Below, one piece after another: positions 26,741 through 34,390 of a stretch of DNA of 59,226 nucleotides. The DNA is from a virus. Position 1 is the first letter of the stretch. Each line of letters starts with the position of its first letter. The notes under the pieces are model-generated. The model made no database searches, was not told the origin of the DNA, and was given only the letters and a program-made list of their open reading frames with translations. The DNA is taken from the IMG/VR virus record IMGVR_UViG_3300020421_000016, positions 1-59,226 of that record. The stretch is one strand, 5' to 3'. A program made the position numbers and the translations under genes.

Positions 26741-27931
26741 TTAAGTAGTTGCTCCATAGATTGTGCCACTATTGTTTAAAGTATATGTATTTGAACTATC
26801 TTCTACTGCTTTTCCTCCAGCACCACCTTGACACTGGGTAGATGTAAAAGCACCACGGTATCCTTTTCCGCCTGCGGCTCCCCAGCCGCCACCTCCGCCT
26901 GATTGACCTGAGTTACCTCCTGCTCCACCGTCTGCTCCAGCTTCGCCGCCACCGCCACCATAAGGGCCATAAGCGGGACTGTGCCTAAGTCCTGGAATCA
27001 TTCTACCTCCACCTCGTCCTGATGCAGATGTTTGGTCCTCTCCACTAGAAGATACACCAGATCCACCAGCGTAGCCATGAGAGAAATTTTTTGTCCAAGT
27101 GTAGTAGCCGCCACTTGAGTGTAAAGATGTAGTAACCCACCAACCTCGTTGGTTTAATTCACCAGCATAACCAAGTCCAGGACCGTTACCACAGTTTGTT
27201 CCAACTATACCAAATTCAGAATACTGTGGTCCTTCAGTGGTATAATTAGGCCAACCTGAACCTCTATTATCACTAAAAGAGTTTGGCCCTACTCTGAAAC
27301 CACCTTCGCCGCCTCCAGCACCGCCGCCACCTCCAGAACAGGTGTTTTGCGGTTCAACGCCAGAAGCACCACCGCCTCCACCGCCGCCGGCTATATAAGC
27401 ACCTGTGCTATTTGTAATTGTTACCCCACTAACATTGGAGTTTATTTTAATAGCAGGTCCGCCATCAGAACCAGTACCTAAATCTACTGTATTATATCCG
27501 GAGTTATATGCACCAACAGTTGGATGCGGTAAATTTTTAATTCTTATACCCGAACCACCTTGTCCACCTTTACCAATAATTTTACCCTCGTTTATAATAG
27601 TACAAGGTATGTCAATTGTTAATGCCGCTTTTGATGTGTTATCTGACCAAATCCACATATTTGACGGAATACGTAAAGTACCTCCAGAATCAATAAAGTC
27701 ACTAGCTGTAATTTCTTTTCTTTGATTTATTCCGTTAATAGTGCCGCCTGATGTTAATTCTACTTCATTAGAAGCACCATAGTATTCACTAATAGCATTC
27801 TGTGTACTTACTGCTTTGTTTATCAAACCTCTTACATCTACTTCATTTAATGAACAGGAAGTTCCACTAGTGCCACCGGCCTCTACGTGTATTTGATTAA
27901 GACTTAATGGGCCACTTAGAGGTAATGCCAT
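26741..27931 (-). CDS. Glycine-rich tail adhesin (gp38-like polyglycine type)
   Basis: 396 residues. The N-terminal 55 residues form an attachment-like segment (LSGPLSLNQIHVEAGG ... AISEYYGAS). A beta region follows (IPSNMWIWSDNTSKAALTIDIPCTIINEGKIIGKGGQGG). Then come several glycine runs (AGGGGGGGASG, SGGGGGAGGGEGG, GGGGEAGADGGAGG, SGGGGGWGAAGGKG) separated by aromatic and polar loops. This resembles polyglycine-sandwich adhesins such as the gp38 of T2/S16-type phages, where variable loops between glycine helices bind the receptor. Its ATG overlaps the preceding stop as TAATG. A receptor-binding role is likely but not proven. Confidence 0.7.
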   Translation of the reverse strand: MALPLSGPLSLNQIHVEAGGTSGTSCSLNEVDVRGLINKAVSTQNAISEYYGASNEVELTSGGTINGINQRKEITASDFIDSGGTLRIPSNMWIWSDNTSKAALTIDIPCTIINEGKIIGKGGQGGSGIRIKNLPHPTVGAYNSGYNTVDLGTGSDGGPAIKINSNVSGVTITNSTGAYIAGGGGGGGASGVEPQNTCSGGGGGAGGGEGGFRVGPNSFSDNRGSGWPNYTTEGPQYSEFGIVGTNCGNGPGLGYAGELNQRGWWVTTSLHSSGGYYTWTKNFSHGYAGGSGVSSSGEDQTSASGRGGGRMIPGLRHSPAYGPYGGGGGEAGADGGAGGNSGQSGGGGGWGAAGGKGYRGAFTSTQCQGGAGGKAVEDSSNTYTLNNSGTIYGATT

Positions 27932-28719
27932 TACACACTACCATAAGCTGTTACATCACCAGTAACTGTTAAATTACCATTGGGATCAAGTTTCATCTTT
28001 GTAACTCCACCTGTTTGAAATAATAGATCAACGCCGCTTTCTATAACTCTCCAGTTTCCAAGAACTATACCGCCAGAAGCATCATAAATTACAGCTTTAT
28101 TGTTTACAACTGTACCTGCAGACGCTCCATCAAGCAACGCAGTTGCAGTATCTGTATATGTGTTAGCATTTGATTCTGCTGTAGTTATATCACTTGTTAG
28201 TGCAACTGTACCGTCAATATTATTTTGTAAACTTATTGTATTGCTAGTTACACTATTTTGGAATTGTAAAACTCCACCAACTTCTACAATACTCCAGTTT
28301 GTTAAATTGCTTAGTACACCTTGTACAAGTAAATTACCTGTAACTTCCATAGCACTTGTAACATTTACCTGTCCAGTTGGATTAATTATAATATCACTTC
28401 CACTTGACAGCGTTGGTGTTCCTGTGCTAGTACTAATGAATTCCTCTGCTGTAACACTGTTTGTAATGACTGCTGAATCAGCAGTCAATCCTGATTCCAA
28501 GTTTAGTGCATCTCCAAAAATATCGTCCCATCTTTTGGTTAGTGTGCCTAAACTGTATATTTTGTCTGCGTCAGGAATAATATGACTACTTACATCAGCA
28601 TTAAATGTAACACTGTCCGTATCTGTATCTCCTGAAATGGTATTACCACCAACAACAATATTGCCCGTAAGCGATACGTTTCCTGCTACATCCAATCCTT
28701 GTTCAAAATTTGTACTCAT
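27931..28719 (-). CDS. Tail fibre protein, short paralogue
   Basis: 262 residues. The first 160 residues match the N-terminus of the next gene upstream (28731-30278): STNFEQGLDV, TGNIVVGGNT, SLGTLTKRWDDIFGDALNLE, AEEFISTSTGTPTLSSG. The rest is different: TTAESNANTYTDTATALLDG, then GVTKMKLDPNGNLTVTGDV, a fibre end motif. The shared part probably docks both proteins to the same virion site. An AGGA ribosome site precedes the ATG, and the stop overlaps the glycine-rich adhesin start. Confidence 0.7.
   Translation of the reverse strand: MSTNFEQGLDVAGNVSLTGNIVVGGNTISGDTDTDSVTFNADVSSHIIPDADKIYSLGTLTKRWDDIFGDALNLESGLTADSAVITNSVTAEEFISTSTGTPTLSSGSDIIINPTGQVNVTSAMEVTGNLLVQGVLSNLTNWSIVEVGGVLQFQNSVTSNTISLQNNIDGTVALTSDITTAESNANTYTDTATALLDGASAGTVVNNKAVIYDASGGIVLGNWRVIESGVDLLFQTGGVTKMKLDPNGNLTVTGDVTAYGSV
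28240..28719 (-). repeat. Duplicated fibre N-terminus, copy 2
   Basis: Encodes the 160-residue N-terminal module also present at 29799-30278. Protein identity is high while many synonymous sites differ, so the duplication is not recent. Confidence 0.7.
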
Positions 28720-28730
28720 ATTTTATTCCT

Positions 28731-30278
28731 TTAACCAAATATCTGATATGTTATAGTTCTAGCCTGACTATTTGTCGTGCTACAACGCCCATAAACTACT
28801 ACTGGACCACCACTATTATTAGTGTATGGATTTCCATAATTTGTCCAGTTTAGTACTGAACCTTGATAATTGTCGTACCATTGGCTTCCACTGTTAGTAT
28901 CACTGGACCATCCAAATATTGTTTGTCCATTTTGTACTGTTACAGGAGTATTAAATGATAATGCAGTTTGTGTGCCATTGCCTCCAATAAGTGTACCGCC
29001 AGTGATAAATCCACCACCACCACCACTATTAAGCAATCCTCCGTTATCTGTAAGATCGCCTAAGTCCGTTGGTATAGTTGGTTTACCTGTTAAATCTGCC
29101 CATGCTCCTGAAAACAAAGTTGGAAGTCCTGTAAGTGAATTATAATCTCCATCAAAATCTGCTCCAAACTTCATAACAACTATTCTACCTACACCGCCAC
29201 TATTTGATATACCGCCTCTTATATAAACATCTTTAGTAGTACCTGTTGTATTAGCCCATCTTATATGTGCATTTGTTGTGTTTGCAAGTACTGTACTACT
29301 AGGATTAAATCCTACCCAACCATCTTGATCCCAAATTTGCATAAAAGTGCTTGTATTACTAGTTGCATGGTCTGCTAGCCATGTAACAACTACTTGGCCA
29401 TCTTCAACGCCTGTTAAATTTATACTACCTTGTGTAAGTCCTGTCAAAATTACTTCAGGGGCGGCGGCAATAGATGCACCTCCACCTCCACCGCCTGCGT
29501 TAGCGGCAACATAATTTTGCACATATAATTCTGATGCTAAACCTGCTGTGTCTGTTGTAATTTGTTGGCTTACATATGCTTGTGTTGCAATTGTACTATC
29601 AACACTTATAGTTAAAGTGTTACCACTACCAACTGTGTCTATACCTGTGCCTCCAGCAATAGTTAAAACTTCACTATCTAAATCTATCTCAAGAGTTCCG
29701 CCAGTATCTCCTGCAAAATCTAAATTTTCCGCAGTAATTTGTTGATTTACATATGCCTGTGTTGCAAGTGTATCTGTTACATCAGGTAATGTAACTGTAT
29801 TTCCTGATACGCTGTTAACAAATGTTAATACTCCGCTTGATTCTACAATACTCCAATTAAGTAGATTGCTTAATACACCTTGTACAAGTAAGTTTCCTGT
29901 TACTTCTATATCGCTTGTAACGTTAACTTGTCCTGTGGGATTAATTATAATATCACTACCACTACTAAGAGTTGGTGTACCAGTGCTTGTACTAATAAAT
30001 TCTTCTGCTGTAACACTTGTTGTAACTACTGCACTTGCGGCACTTAGACCGCTTTCTAAGTTAAGTGCATCTCCAAAAATGTTATCCCAACGTTTTGTTA
30101 TTGTACCCAAGCTATAAGTTTTATCTACGTCTGGAATAATATCACTGCTAACATCTGCATTAAATGTTACATTGTCAGTATTTGCATCTCCTGCTACTGT
30201 ATTACCACCGACTATTATGTTTCCTGTTAGATTAACATTGCCCTCAACATCTAGCCCTTGTTCAAAATTGGTACTCAT
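28731..30278 (-). CDS. Tail fibre protein, long paralogue
   Basis: 515 residues, first gene of the fibre region after the capsid terminator. The N-terminal 160 residues are shared with the 262-residue neighbour. Repeats of the form ATQAYVNQQI and ATQAYVSQQI follow, then a poly-Gly hinge (AGGGGGGASI), a beta-sandwich domain (VILTGLTQGSINLTGVEDGQVVVTWLADH), LTGLPTLFSGAWADLTGKP, a second Gly hinge (NSGGGGGFITGG) and a C-terminal domain ending RTITYQIFG. The two hinges separate three globular blocks. An AGGAG ribosome site and the late promoter at 30298-30305 lie just upstream. Confidence 0.7.
   Translation of the reverse strand: MSTNFEQGLDVEGNVNLTGNIIVGGNTVAGDANTDNVTFNADVSSDIIPDVDKTYSLGTITKRWDNIFGDALNLESGLSAASAVVTTSVTAEEFISTSTGTPTLSSGSDIIINPTGQVNVTSDIEVTGNLLVQGVLSNLLNWSIVESSGVLTFVNSVSGNTVTLPDVTDTLATQAYVNQQITAENLDFAGDTGGTLEIDLDSEVLTIAGGTGIDTVGSGNTLTISVDSTIATQAYVSQQITTDTAGLASELYVQNYVAANAGGGGGGASIAAAPEVILTGLTQGSINLTGVEDGQVVVTWLADHATSNTSTFMQIWDQDGWVGFNPSSTVLANTTNAHIRWANTTGTTKDVYIRGGISNSGGVGRIVVMKFGADFDGDYNSLTGLPTLFSGAWADLTGKPTIPTDLGDLTDNGGLLNSGGGGGFITGGTLIGGNGTQTALSFNTPVTVQNGQTIFGWSSDTNSGSQWYDNYQGSVLNWTNYGNPYTNNSGGPVVVYGRCSTTNSQARTITYQIFG
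29799..30278 (-). repeat. Duplicated fibre N-terminus, copy 1
   Basis: The partner of 28240-28719; the two modules diverge in sequence after about residue 160 of each protein. Confidence 0.7.
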
Positions 30279-30297
30279 CCTCGTCTCCTGTTACCAA

Positions 30298-30305
30298 TAT
30301 TTATC
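30298..30305 (-). promoter_or_regulatory. T4-type late promoter (GATAAATA)
   Basis: GATAAATA on minus lies 19 bases before the 515-residue fibre start and ten bases after the gp23 terminator T-run. Terminator and promoter are thus back to back, separating capsid and fibre transcription. Confidence 0.6.
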
Positions 30306-30314
30306 GAATTAGTC

Positions 30315-30347
30315 AAAGAAAAAGGAACCCAGGTTGCCCTGGGTTCC
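30315..30347 (-). terminator. Rho-independent terminator after gp23
   Basis: A perfect 10-bp stem (GGAACCCAGG at 30324-30333 with its complement at 30338-30347) closes a four-base loop that reads GCAA on minus, a GNRA tetraloop. On minus the stem is followed by TTTTTCTTT. It stands 30 bases after the gp23 stop. Confidence 0.93.
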
Positions 30348-30377
30348 GGTCTCCACTGTCATTCTGTGGTAACGTAC

Positions 30378-31535
30378 TTAGCTGAAGCTTAGTGCGTTTG
30401 ATGTAACTGCGATTTTGTTTAAGTAATCTGCAGCATTACCAAGAGATGAAGCTGTGTTGCTTAGTTCTACATAACCATAACGTGTCATGAAGCTAACAAC
30501 TGGCTCAAATGTATCAGGATCAAGTACTGTTCCTGAGCTCATTAGCGGTACGTATGGGCAATAGAATGCCGGTGCGTCTGATTCGCTTGAACCTTTGTAA
30601 CCAACTAGGATGTCGTCGTTGGCTGCATACTGGTTTACATAAACCTTCATGCTGTTGTTTAGAGTACCAACTAGTTTTGTGTTTGTTGGTGCTTCAAAAG
30701 GACCTTCAGTTGTACGTGCAAATGCTGATGTTGTAGCACTTTGTAGAACTGTTAGTACTGTTGGGCTAACAACGGCGTAGTTACCTGCACCACGGCGTGT
30801 TCTTGCCGCAATGTCGTTAGCTGCTTTGTTGATTAGAACTGCAAGAGCTGCATGCTCGTCACCAACAAATGTTGCTGTACCAGATACTGCATTTTGTGCA
30901 TATGTTGCACTTGCTGTACCTGCTAGTGTAGTTAGGCTACCAATGATCTCTTGATCGATTTCAGCAGTAATCTCTTGAGCCAATGCGGCCATGATTTCTG
31001 CTTCAACGTCTAGACCATGCATAGACTGAGCGTCTTGAGCGGCTTCAAAAGTCCAACGAGCTGATAGCTTGCGTGATTTTGCTTCCACTGTTTGCTTCAG
31101 GATTTGGATGCTGAGTTTACGTCCAGCTTCACCTTCTAGTGCTGCTGTACCATCTGCTTTTCCTGTTGCGGCATTACCTGCATAACCGTTTGCAATAGCA
31201 AATGGTGATAAAGCTTCATCACCAGCTGTTGCACCAGCTGCAGTTTCTGCGTAACGCACACGTAGTGTGTGGATTTGTCCAACTGGACCAGTCATTGGCT
31301 GAACACCAACAAGCTCATTTGCGATGACTGTTGGCATCACACGGCGGATAACTGGAAGGATAACTTTATTAAGCGTAGCAACGTTGCCAGCCATAGTAGC
31401 ACCAGCAGTTGCACTTTCAGTAAGTGCTCTTTTGGTGTTTTCCATGACAGTATCCATTACTGTCTTTTTGTTACCTGCCAAGCCGTCAGTTAGAGCTTCT
31501 TTGGTTGCGTCCCAATTTTCAAATAGGTTTGCCAT
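30378..31535 (-). CDS. gp23: Major capsid protein gp23
   Basis: 385 residues, shorter than T4 gp23 (521). It has the N-terminal helical delta region followed by the HK97-fold core. Characteristic stretches are NKVILPVIRRVMPTVIANELVGVQPMTGP, cut here into NKVILPVIRRVMP and ELVGVQPMTGPVG, and TFEAAQDAQSMHG in the core. Leu38-Thr39-Glu40 followed by SATAGATM fits the gp21 cleavage rule (L/I-x-E), giving a predicted mature start at Ser41. It assembles as capsid hexamers around the gp22 core. An AAGGAG ribosome site is present. No separate late promoter was found just before it. A strong terminator follows. Confidence 0.96.
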   Translation of the reverse strand: MANLFENWDATKEALTDGLAGNKKTVMDTVMENTKRALTESATAGATMAGNVATLNKVILPVIRRVMPTVIANELVGVQPMTGPVGQIHTLRVRYAETAAGATAGDEALSPFAIANGYAGNAATGKADGTAALEGEAGRKLSIQILKQTVEAKSRKLSARWTFEAAQDAQSMHGLDVEAEIMAALAQEITAEIDQEIIGSLTTLAGTASATYAQNAVSGTATFVGDEHAALAVLINKAANDIAARTRRGAGNYAVVSPTVLTVLQSATTSAFARTTEGPFEAPTNTKLVGTLNNSMKVYVNQYAANDDILVGYKGSSESDAPAFYCPYVPLMSSGTVLDPDTFEPVVSFMTRYGYVELSNTASSLGNAADYLNKIAVTSNALSFS

Positions 31536-31546
31536 TATAAGTCTCC

Positions 31547-32638
31547 TTAATTAATTCCGGCTAACTTTTTCAAGTTAATAATTTCGGCAGTTCCAGTCTC
31601 TGACTGGCTTGTAGCTTTATCACCAGTTACCACTTTAGTGTTTTCGGTGAGCTTTGCCTTTTCTTTCTTAGAAACCGTTGCATCTTCTGATAATACATTT
31701 GGAAGATACTTGTTGAATGCATCACGTAGTTTTTCTGTTTTTACACTTTCTAGTAATGCGCCCATGATTTCTTTTTGGTCCTTACTTAGAGGAGCCATCA
31801 TTTCGTTTAAACTTGCTTTGCGATCTGTCATGTCTTTTGCAATCTTTGCTTCACGCTTGGCCTCCATAATAGCTACTTCTTTATCAGTAATGACCTGATT
31901 AGCTTCGTCTAATTGAGTTTTATGTTCCTCAATTTGACGAGAGAGTTTAGCAACTTGTGTGCCTTCTGCTAGAGTACTAGTCATAAACTCTGCACTAAAT
32001 GTTTCAAAGATTTTACGGCCAAATTCGTTTTCTTTGGCTTTCTGAATATCCTCTTTAAGTGTTGTTAATTCACCTGTAAGAGCATTTTCGATAATCTTCT
32101 CAACTTTTTCCGCAGCGTTTTTAACAAAAGTTTCTTTAGCTTCAGCAATTACTTTCTTGCCTTCGGTTACCATTTTGACTTTTTGTTCAACTAGTGAACG
32201 CTTGTCTTCATGGAATTCGTTTAGCTCTTTAGTTAACTGTTCTAATACAAAATTTTCCAGCTTTCCAAAGTTTGCCTTCTGTGCTTCACGATCCTCTCTG
32301 AGTTCTGTGATTTCAGTTTTTAGTGTCTGCATAATAAATGCGTCAAGCAACTTTGCATGTTCCTTTACTGCTTTTTTATAAGCAACTCGGTCTTCTGCAA
32401 GTTTAGCTTTATCTTCTGCGAACTCATTAAGTTCAGACTTGATAGTGTCGTTTAACATTGCTTCCATTGCTTCTACGATTTGCGTTTTGTCATTTTCATA
32501 ACGTCCTGCAAATTCTTCACGTAGTTCAGCAGTAATGTCTTCACGTGCTTCTGCTAATTTAGCATTCCACGCTTCTGTAACACTTTCTTTCACTTCTTCA
32601 GACAGTACCTCAGAGCCGAGAATTTTTTCAATATCCAT
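31547..32638 (-). CDS. gp22: Prohead core scaffolding protein gp22
   Basis: 363 residues, almost wholly helical and highly charged, with long Glu/Lys coiled-coil stretches (TAELREEFAGRYENDK, ELNEFHEDKRSLVEQK). This is expected of the T4-type scaffold that is cut to peptides by gp21 during head maturation. The C-terminus is basic and hydrophobic (EIINLKKLAGIN), similar to the capsid-contacting ends of other scaffolds. Placement between gp21 and gp23 matches T4. The ATG follows the gp21 stop without a gap, with a GGGAGAG ribosome site inside gp21. Confidence 0.92.
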   Translation of the reverse strand: MDIEKILGSEVLSEEVKESVTEAWNAKLAEAREDITAELREEFAGRYENDKTQIVEAMEAMLNDTIKSELNEFAEDKAKLAEDRVAYKKAVKEHAKLLDAFIMQTLKTEITELREDREAQKANFGKLENFVLEQLTKELNEFHEDKRSLVEQKVKMVTEGKKVIAEAKETFVKNAAEKVEKIIENALTGELTTLKEDIQKAKENEFGRKIFETFSAEFMTSTLAEGTQVAKLSRQIEEHKTQLDEANQVITDKEVAIMEAKREAKIAKDMTDRKASLNEMMAPLSKDQKEIMGALLESVKTEKLRDAFNKYLPNVLSEDATVSKKEKAKLTENTKVVTGDKATSQSETGTAEIINLKKLAGIN

Positions 32639-33274
32639 TTAATCTCTCCCTAGGTCTTTAATGAAGTTGAGCACTTCGTTTTTTAAGTGCTTCTGCGCCT
32701 TGGTGTCATATCTTACTGCGTCGGCTACGTCCCAAATTTTACTTCCACGTCTGTGGTTCATAATCTGTTCATAAATTGGATCTGGATAAGCATCTGGAGC
32801 ACTTGGATTAGCTACAATATCCACTGTAATAATCTCAAAATCCGATACGTTTCCACTTCCATCGACATTGCCGCTACCTCTTGAGCTGACACCTAGTCTA
32901 ACGCCACTTTCTAGTAACGTTTTACAAATATTACCCATAGGGGTGGGTAACATTTTTAGTTTTCCGATTCCGTCATTGCCTTTCATACTCATGTTAGTAA
33001 TCATATGACTAACACGATCAAGGTTAATGTTTAAATCGTCGGGGTGATCTGCTTCACCTAAAACAGTGTTTCCGTTTTTAATTTTTTCTTGCAGTGAATT
33101 TACTGCATTGGAAATTTCACTTACTGGATACACTCGTTGATTCTGGTTTTTCACACCACCCTGAATAAAAATTCCTTCCATGTAAAGACTCTTGCTACCA
33201 TCTTTCTCCTCAACGGATTCAGTAGTAACATGTGCATTACCTGGTTGGATAACTTCTCTCAGTGGTGTAAACAT
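32639..33274 (-). CDS. gp21: Prohead core protease gp21
   Basis: 211 residues, close to T4 gp21 (212). Catalytic His77 lies in GEADHPDDL and the nucleophile Ser130 or Ser131 in LGVSSRGSG, the usual motifs of the T4/HK97 prohead protease clan. It cuts the scaffold, core proteins and the gp23 N-terminus at L/I-x-E sites. A GGGG-containing ribosome site precedes the ATG. The next gene follows directly. Confidence 0.95.
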   Translation of the reverse strand: MFTPLREVIQPGNAHVTTESVEEKDGSKSLYMEGIFIQGGVKNQNQRVYPVSEISNAVNSLQEKIKNGNTVLGEADHPDDLNINLDRVSHMITNMSMKGNDGIGKLKMLPTPMGNICKTLLESGVRLGVSSRGSGNVDGSGNVSDFEIITVDIVANPSAPDAYPDPIYEQIMNHRRGSKIWDVADAVRYDTKAQKHLKNEVLNFIKDLGRD

Positions 33275-33280
33275 AGTGCC

Positions 33281-34051
33281 TTACCCCTTCACCGCACGAG
33301 GTTCGCCGGCTTCTTGTGGACCGTCTACACCCATTGGTTTTGCAGCTGGAGCACTACCACCTGACTCTTCTGAACCAGCAATATCAACAGCTTTTCCGCC
33401 CATGTCTTCACCTGGACCTACTGGTGATTTTGCAGCACTGTCTGAACCGTCAGCATGACTTACGCTAACTGCTTTCATATCAGCACCTTCTTCTAGTTCT
33501 TCTGTTTCTTCTGATGTTTCTTCAGCAACAGGCATTTCCATAGCTTCTTCTGCAGGCATTTCGATTTCCATCTCTTCACCTTCATCTTCAGCTTCGTCGC
33601 CCATGTCGTCGCCAGTTAATTCAGCAAAAGCAGCTTTTAGTTCTGCTAGCGCATCGTCAACATTCATCATGGCTTCTTTAGCATCTGCTTCTGCTTCTGC
33701 TTCGTCGCCACCTTCGTCAGCAAGTTCTGATGCAAGATCTTCTTCAGCTTCTTCTTCGTCGGCTTCGCCAAACGCTTCTTCTGCTTCAATTTCGTCTGTT
33801 GCATCAGCGATATCTTCGATGAAGTCATCTTCTTCGTCGCTAACGTCGATTGTTTCTTCAAGGTCTTCTTCTTCGACCTTATCCTCGTCTTCTTCGATCA
33901 CGTCTTCTACAGCAGCGTCTTCGTCGATTAAATCAGCGTAAATATTACGTGATTTTTCTACGAAAATGTCGTGTAGTAGATCGGAGGCCTTTTCGGTCTC
34001 CTCGTTGATCACCAACTCGAGGACTTGTTCTAGTTTTTGTTTACTATCCAT
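33281..34051 (-). CDS. Highly acidic prohead core protein (position of T4 gp68/gp67)
   Basis: 256 residues with extreme acidity: most of residues 40-210 are Glu, Asp and Ala. The first 40 residues are a helix (KQKLEQVLELVINEETEKASDLLHDIF) and the C-terminal 60 are Gly/Ser/Pro rich (SDSAAKSPVGPGEDMGG). T4 encodes small acidic core proteins (gp67, gp68) between portal and protease. This protein has the same place and charge, so it is probably an internal core component cleaved by gp21. GAGGAG ribosome site; possible late promoter at 34102-34109. Assignment is by synteny and composition. Confidence 0.75.
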   Translation of the reverse strand: MDSKQKLEQVLELVINEETEKASDLLHDIFVEKSRNIYADLIDEDAAVEDVIEEDEDKVEEEDLEETIDVSDEEDDFIEDIADATDEIEAEEAFGEADEEEAEEDLASELADEGGDEAEAEADAKEAMMNVDDALAELKAAFAELTGDDMGDEAEDEGEEMEIEMPAEEAMEMPVAEETSEETEELEEGADMKAVSVSHADGSDSAAKSPVGPGEDMGGKAVDIAGSEESGGSAPAAKPMGVDGPQEAGEPRAVKG

Positions 34052-34101
34052 TTGCTTTACTCCTCAATGATGACACAGCAATAATGTTACAAAGTCAATG
34101 A

Positions 34102-34109
34102 TATTTAGT
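34102..34109 (-). promoter_or_regulatory. Possible late promoter (ACTAAATA)
   Basis: ACTAAATA on minus, 50 bases before the acidic core protein. It lacks the ATAAATA core seen at the other sites but keeps TAAATA. Confidence 0.35.
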
Positions 34110-34148
34110 AACCAAAGCATTTTACTATGAAAAAAGCATAGAAAAATG

Positions 34149-34179
34149 CAAAAAGTGGTGTTTTTATGAACTGACCACT
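34149..34179 (-). terminator. Weak candidate terminator after the small gp67-position gene
   Basis: AGTGGT at 34154-34159 pairs with ACCACT at 34174-34179 around a 14-base loop; on minus the stem is followed by TTTTTGC. A second small hairpin (CTATG/CATAG) lies at 34125-34141. The stem is short, so function is uncertain. With 34052-34192 being gene-free, the stretch looks regulatory. Confidence 0.3.
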
Positions 34180-34192
34180 GTGCTAAGTATTC

Positions 34193-34390
34193 TTATTCAG
34201 CTGGTTTGCCGTAGATTTTACTGAGATTTTGTTGACGTTCACCGTCTTCTAGCTTGTCTAATTCACGTTTTTTACGTAATTTATTAAGATGTTTGAGCGT
34301 TATTCTGGCTCTACGTGTGTCATTTACTTTAAGCGTATTGATGTTATCATCTTCCGCTTCATAATATTCTCTCAATTCCTGAAATCTCAT
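34193..34390 (-). CDS. Small charged prohead protein next to portal (gp67 position)
   Basis: 65 residues. The N-terminus is acidic (FQELREYYEAEDDNI), the middle basic and helical (RRARITLKHLNKLRKKRELDKLE), and the tail polar. Small proteins of this build follow gp20 in marine T4-like phages, where they are taken as prohead core proteins. It overlaps the portal stop by four bases (ATGA) and has an AGGAG ribosome site, so it is co-translated with gp20. It is not strongly acidic like T4 gp67, so I leave out a symbol. Confidence 0.7.
   Translation of the reverse strand: MRFQELREYYEAEDDNINTLKVNDTRRARITLKHLNKLRKKRELDKLEDGERQQNLSKIYGKPAE

Noticed and set aside
26741-27931. Collagen-like triple helix
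   Set aside because: Glycine runs are contiguous and lack the Gly-x-y pattern; the polyglycine adhesin type fits better.
33603-33941. Plus-strand Ser-rich frame opposite the acidic core protein
   Set aside because: Almost only Ser and Ala, the direct mirror of GAA/GAT/GCT codons.
34149-34179. Strong terminator between small core genes
   Set aside because: Kept only as a weak candidate: six base pairs and a 14-base loop are poor.
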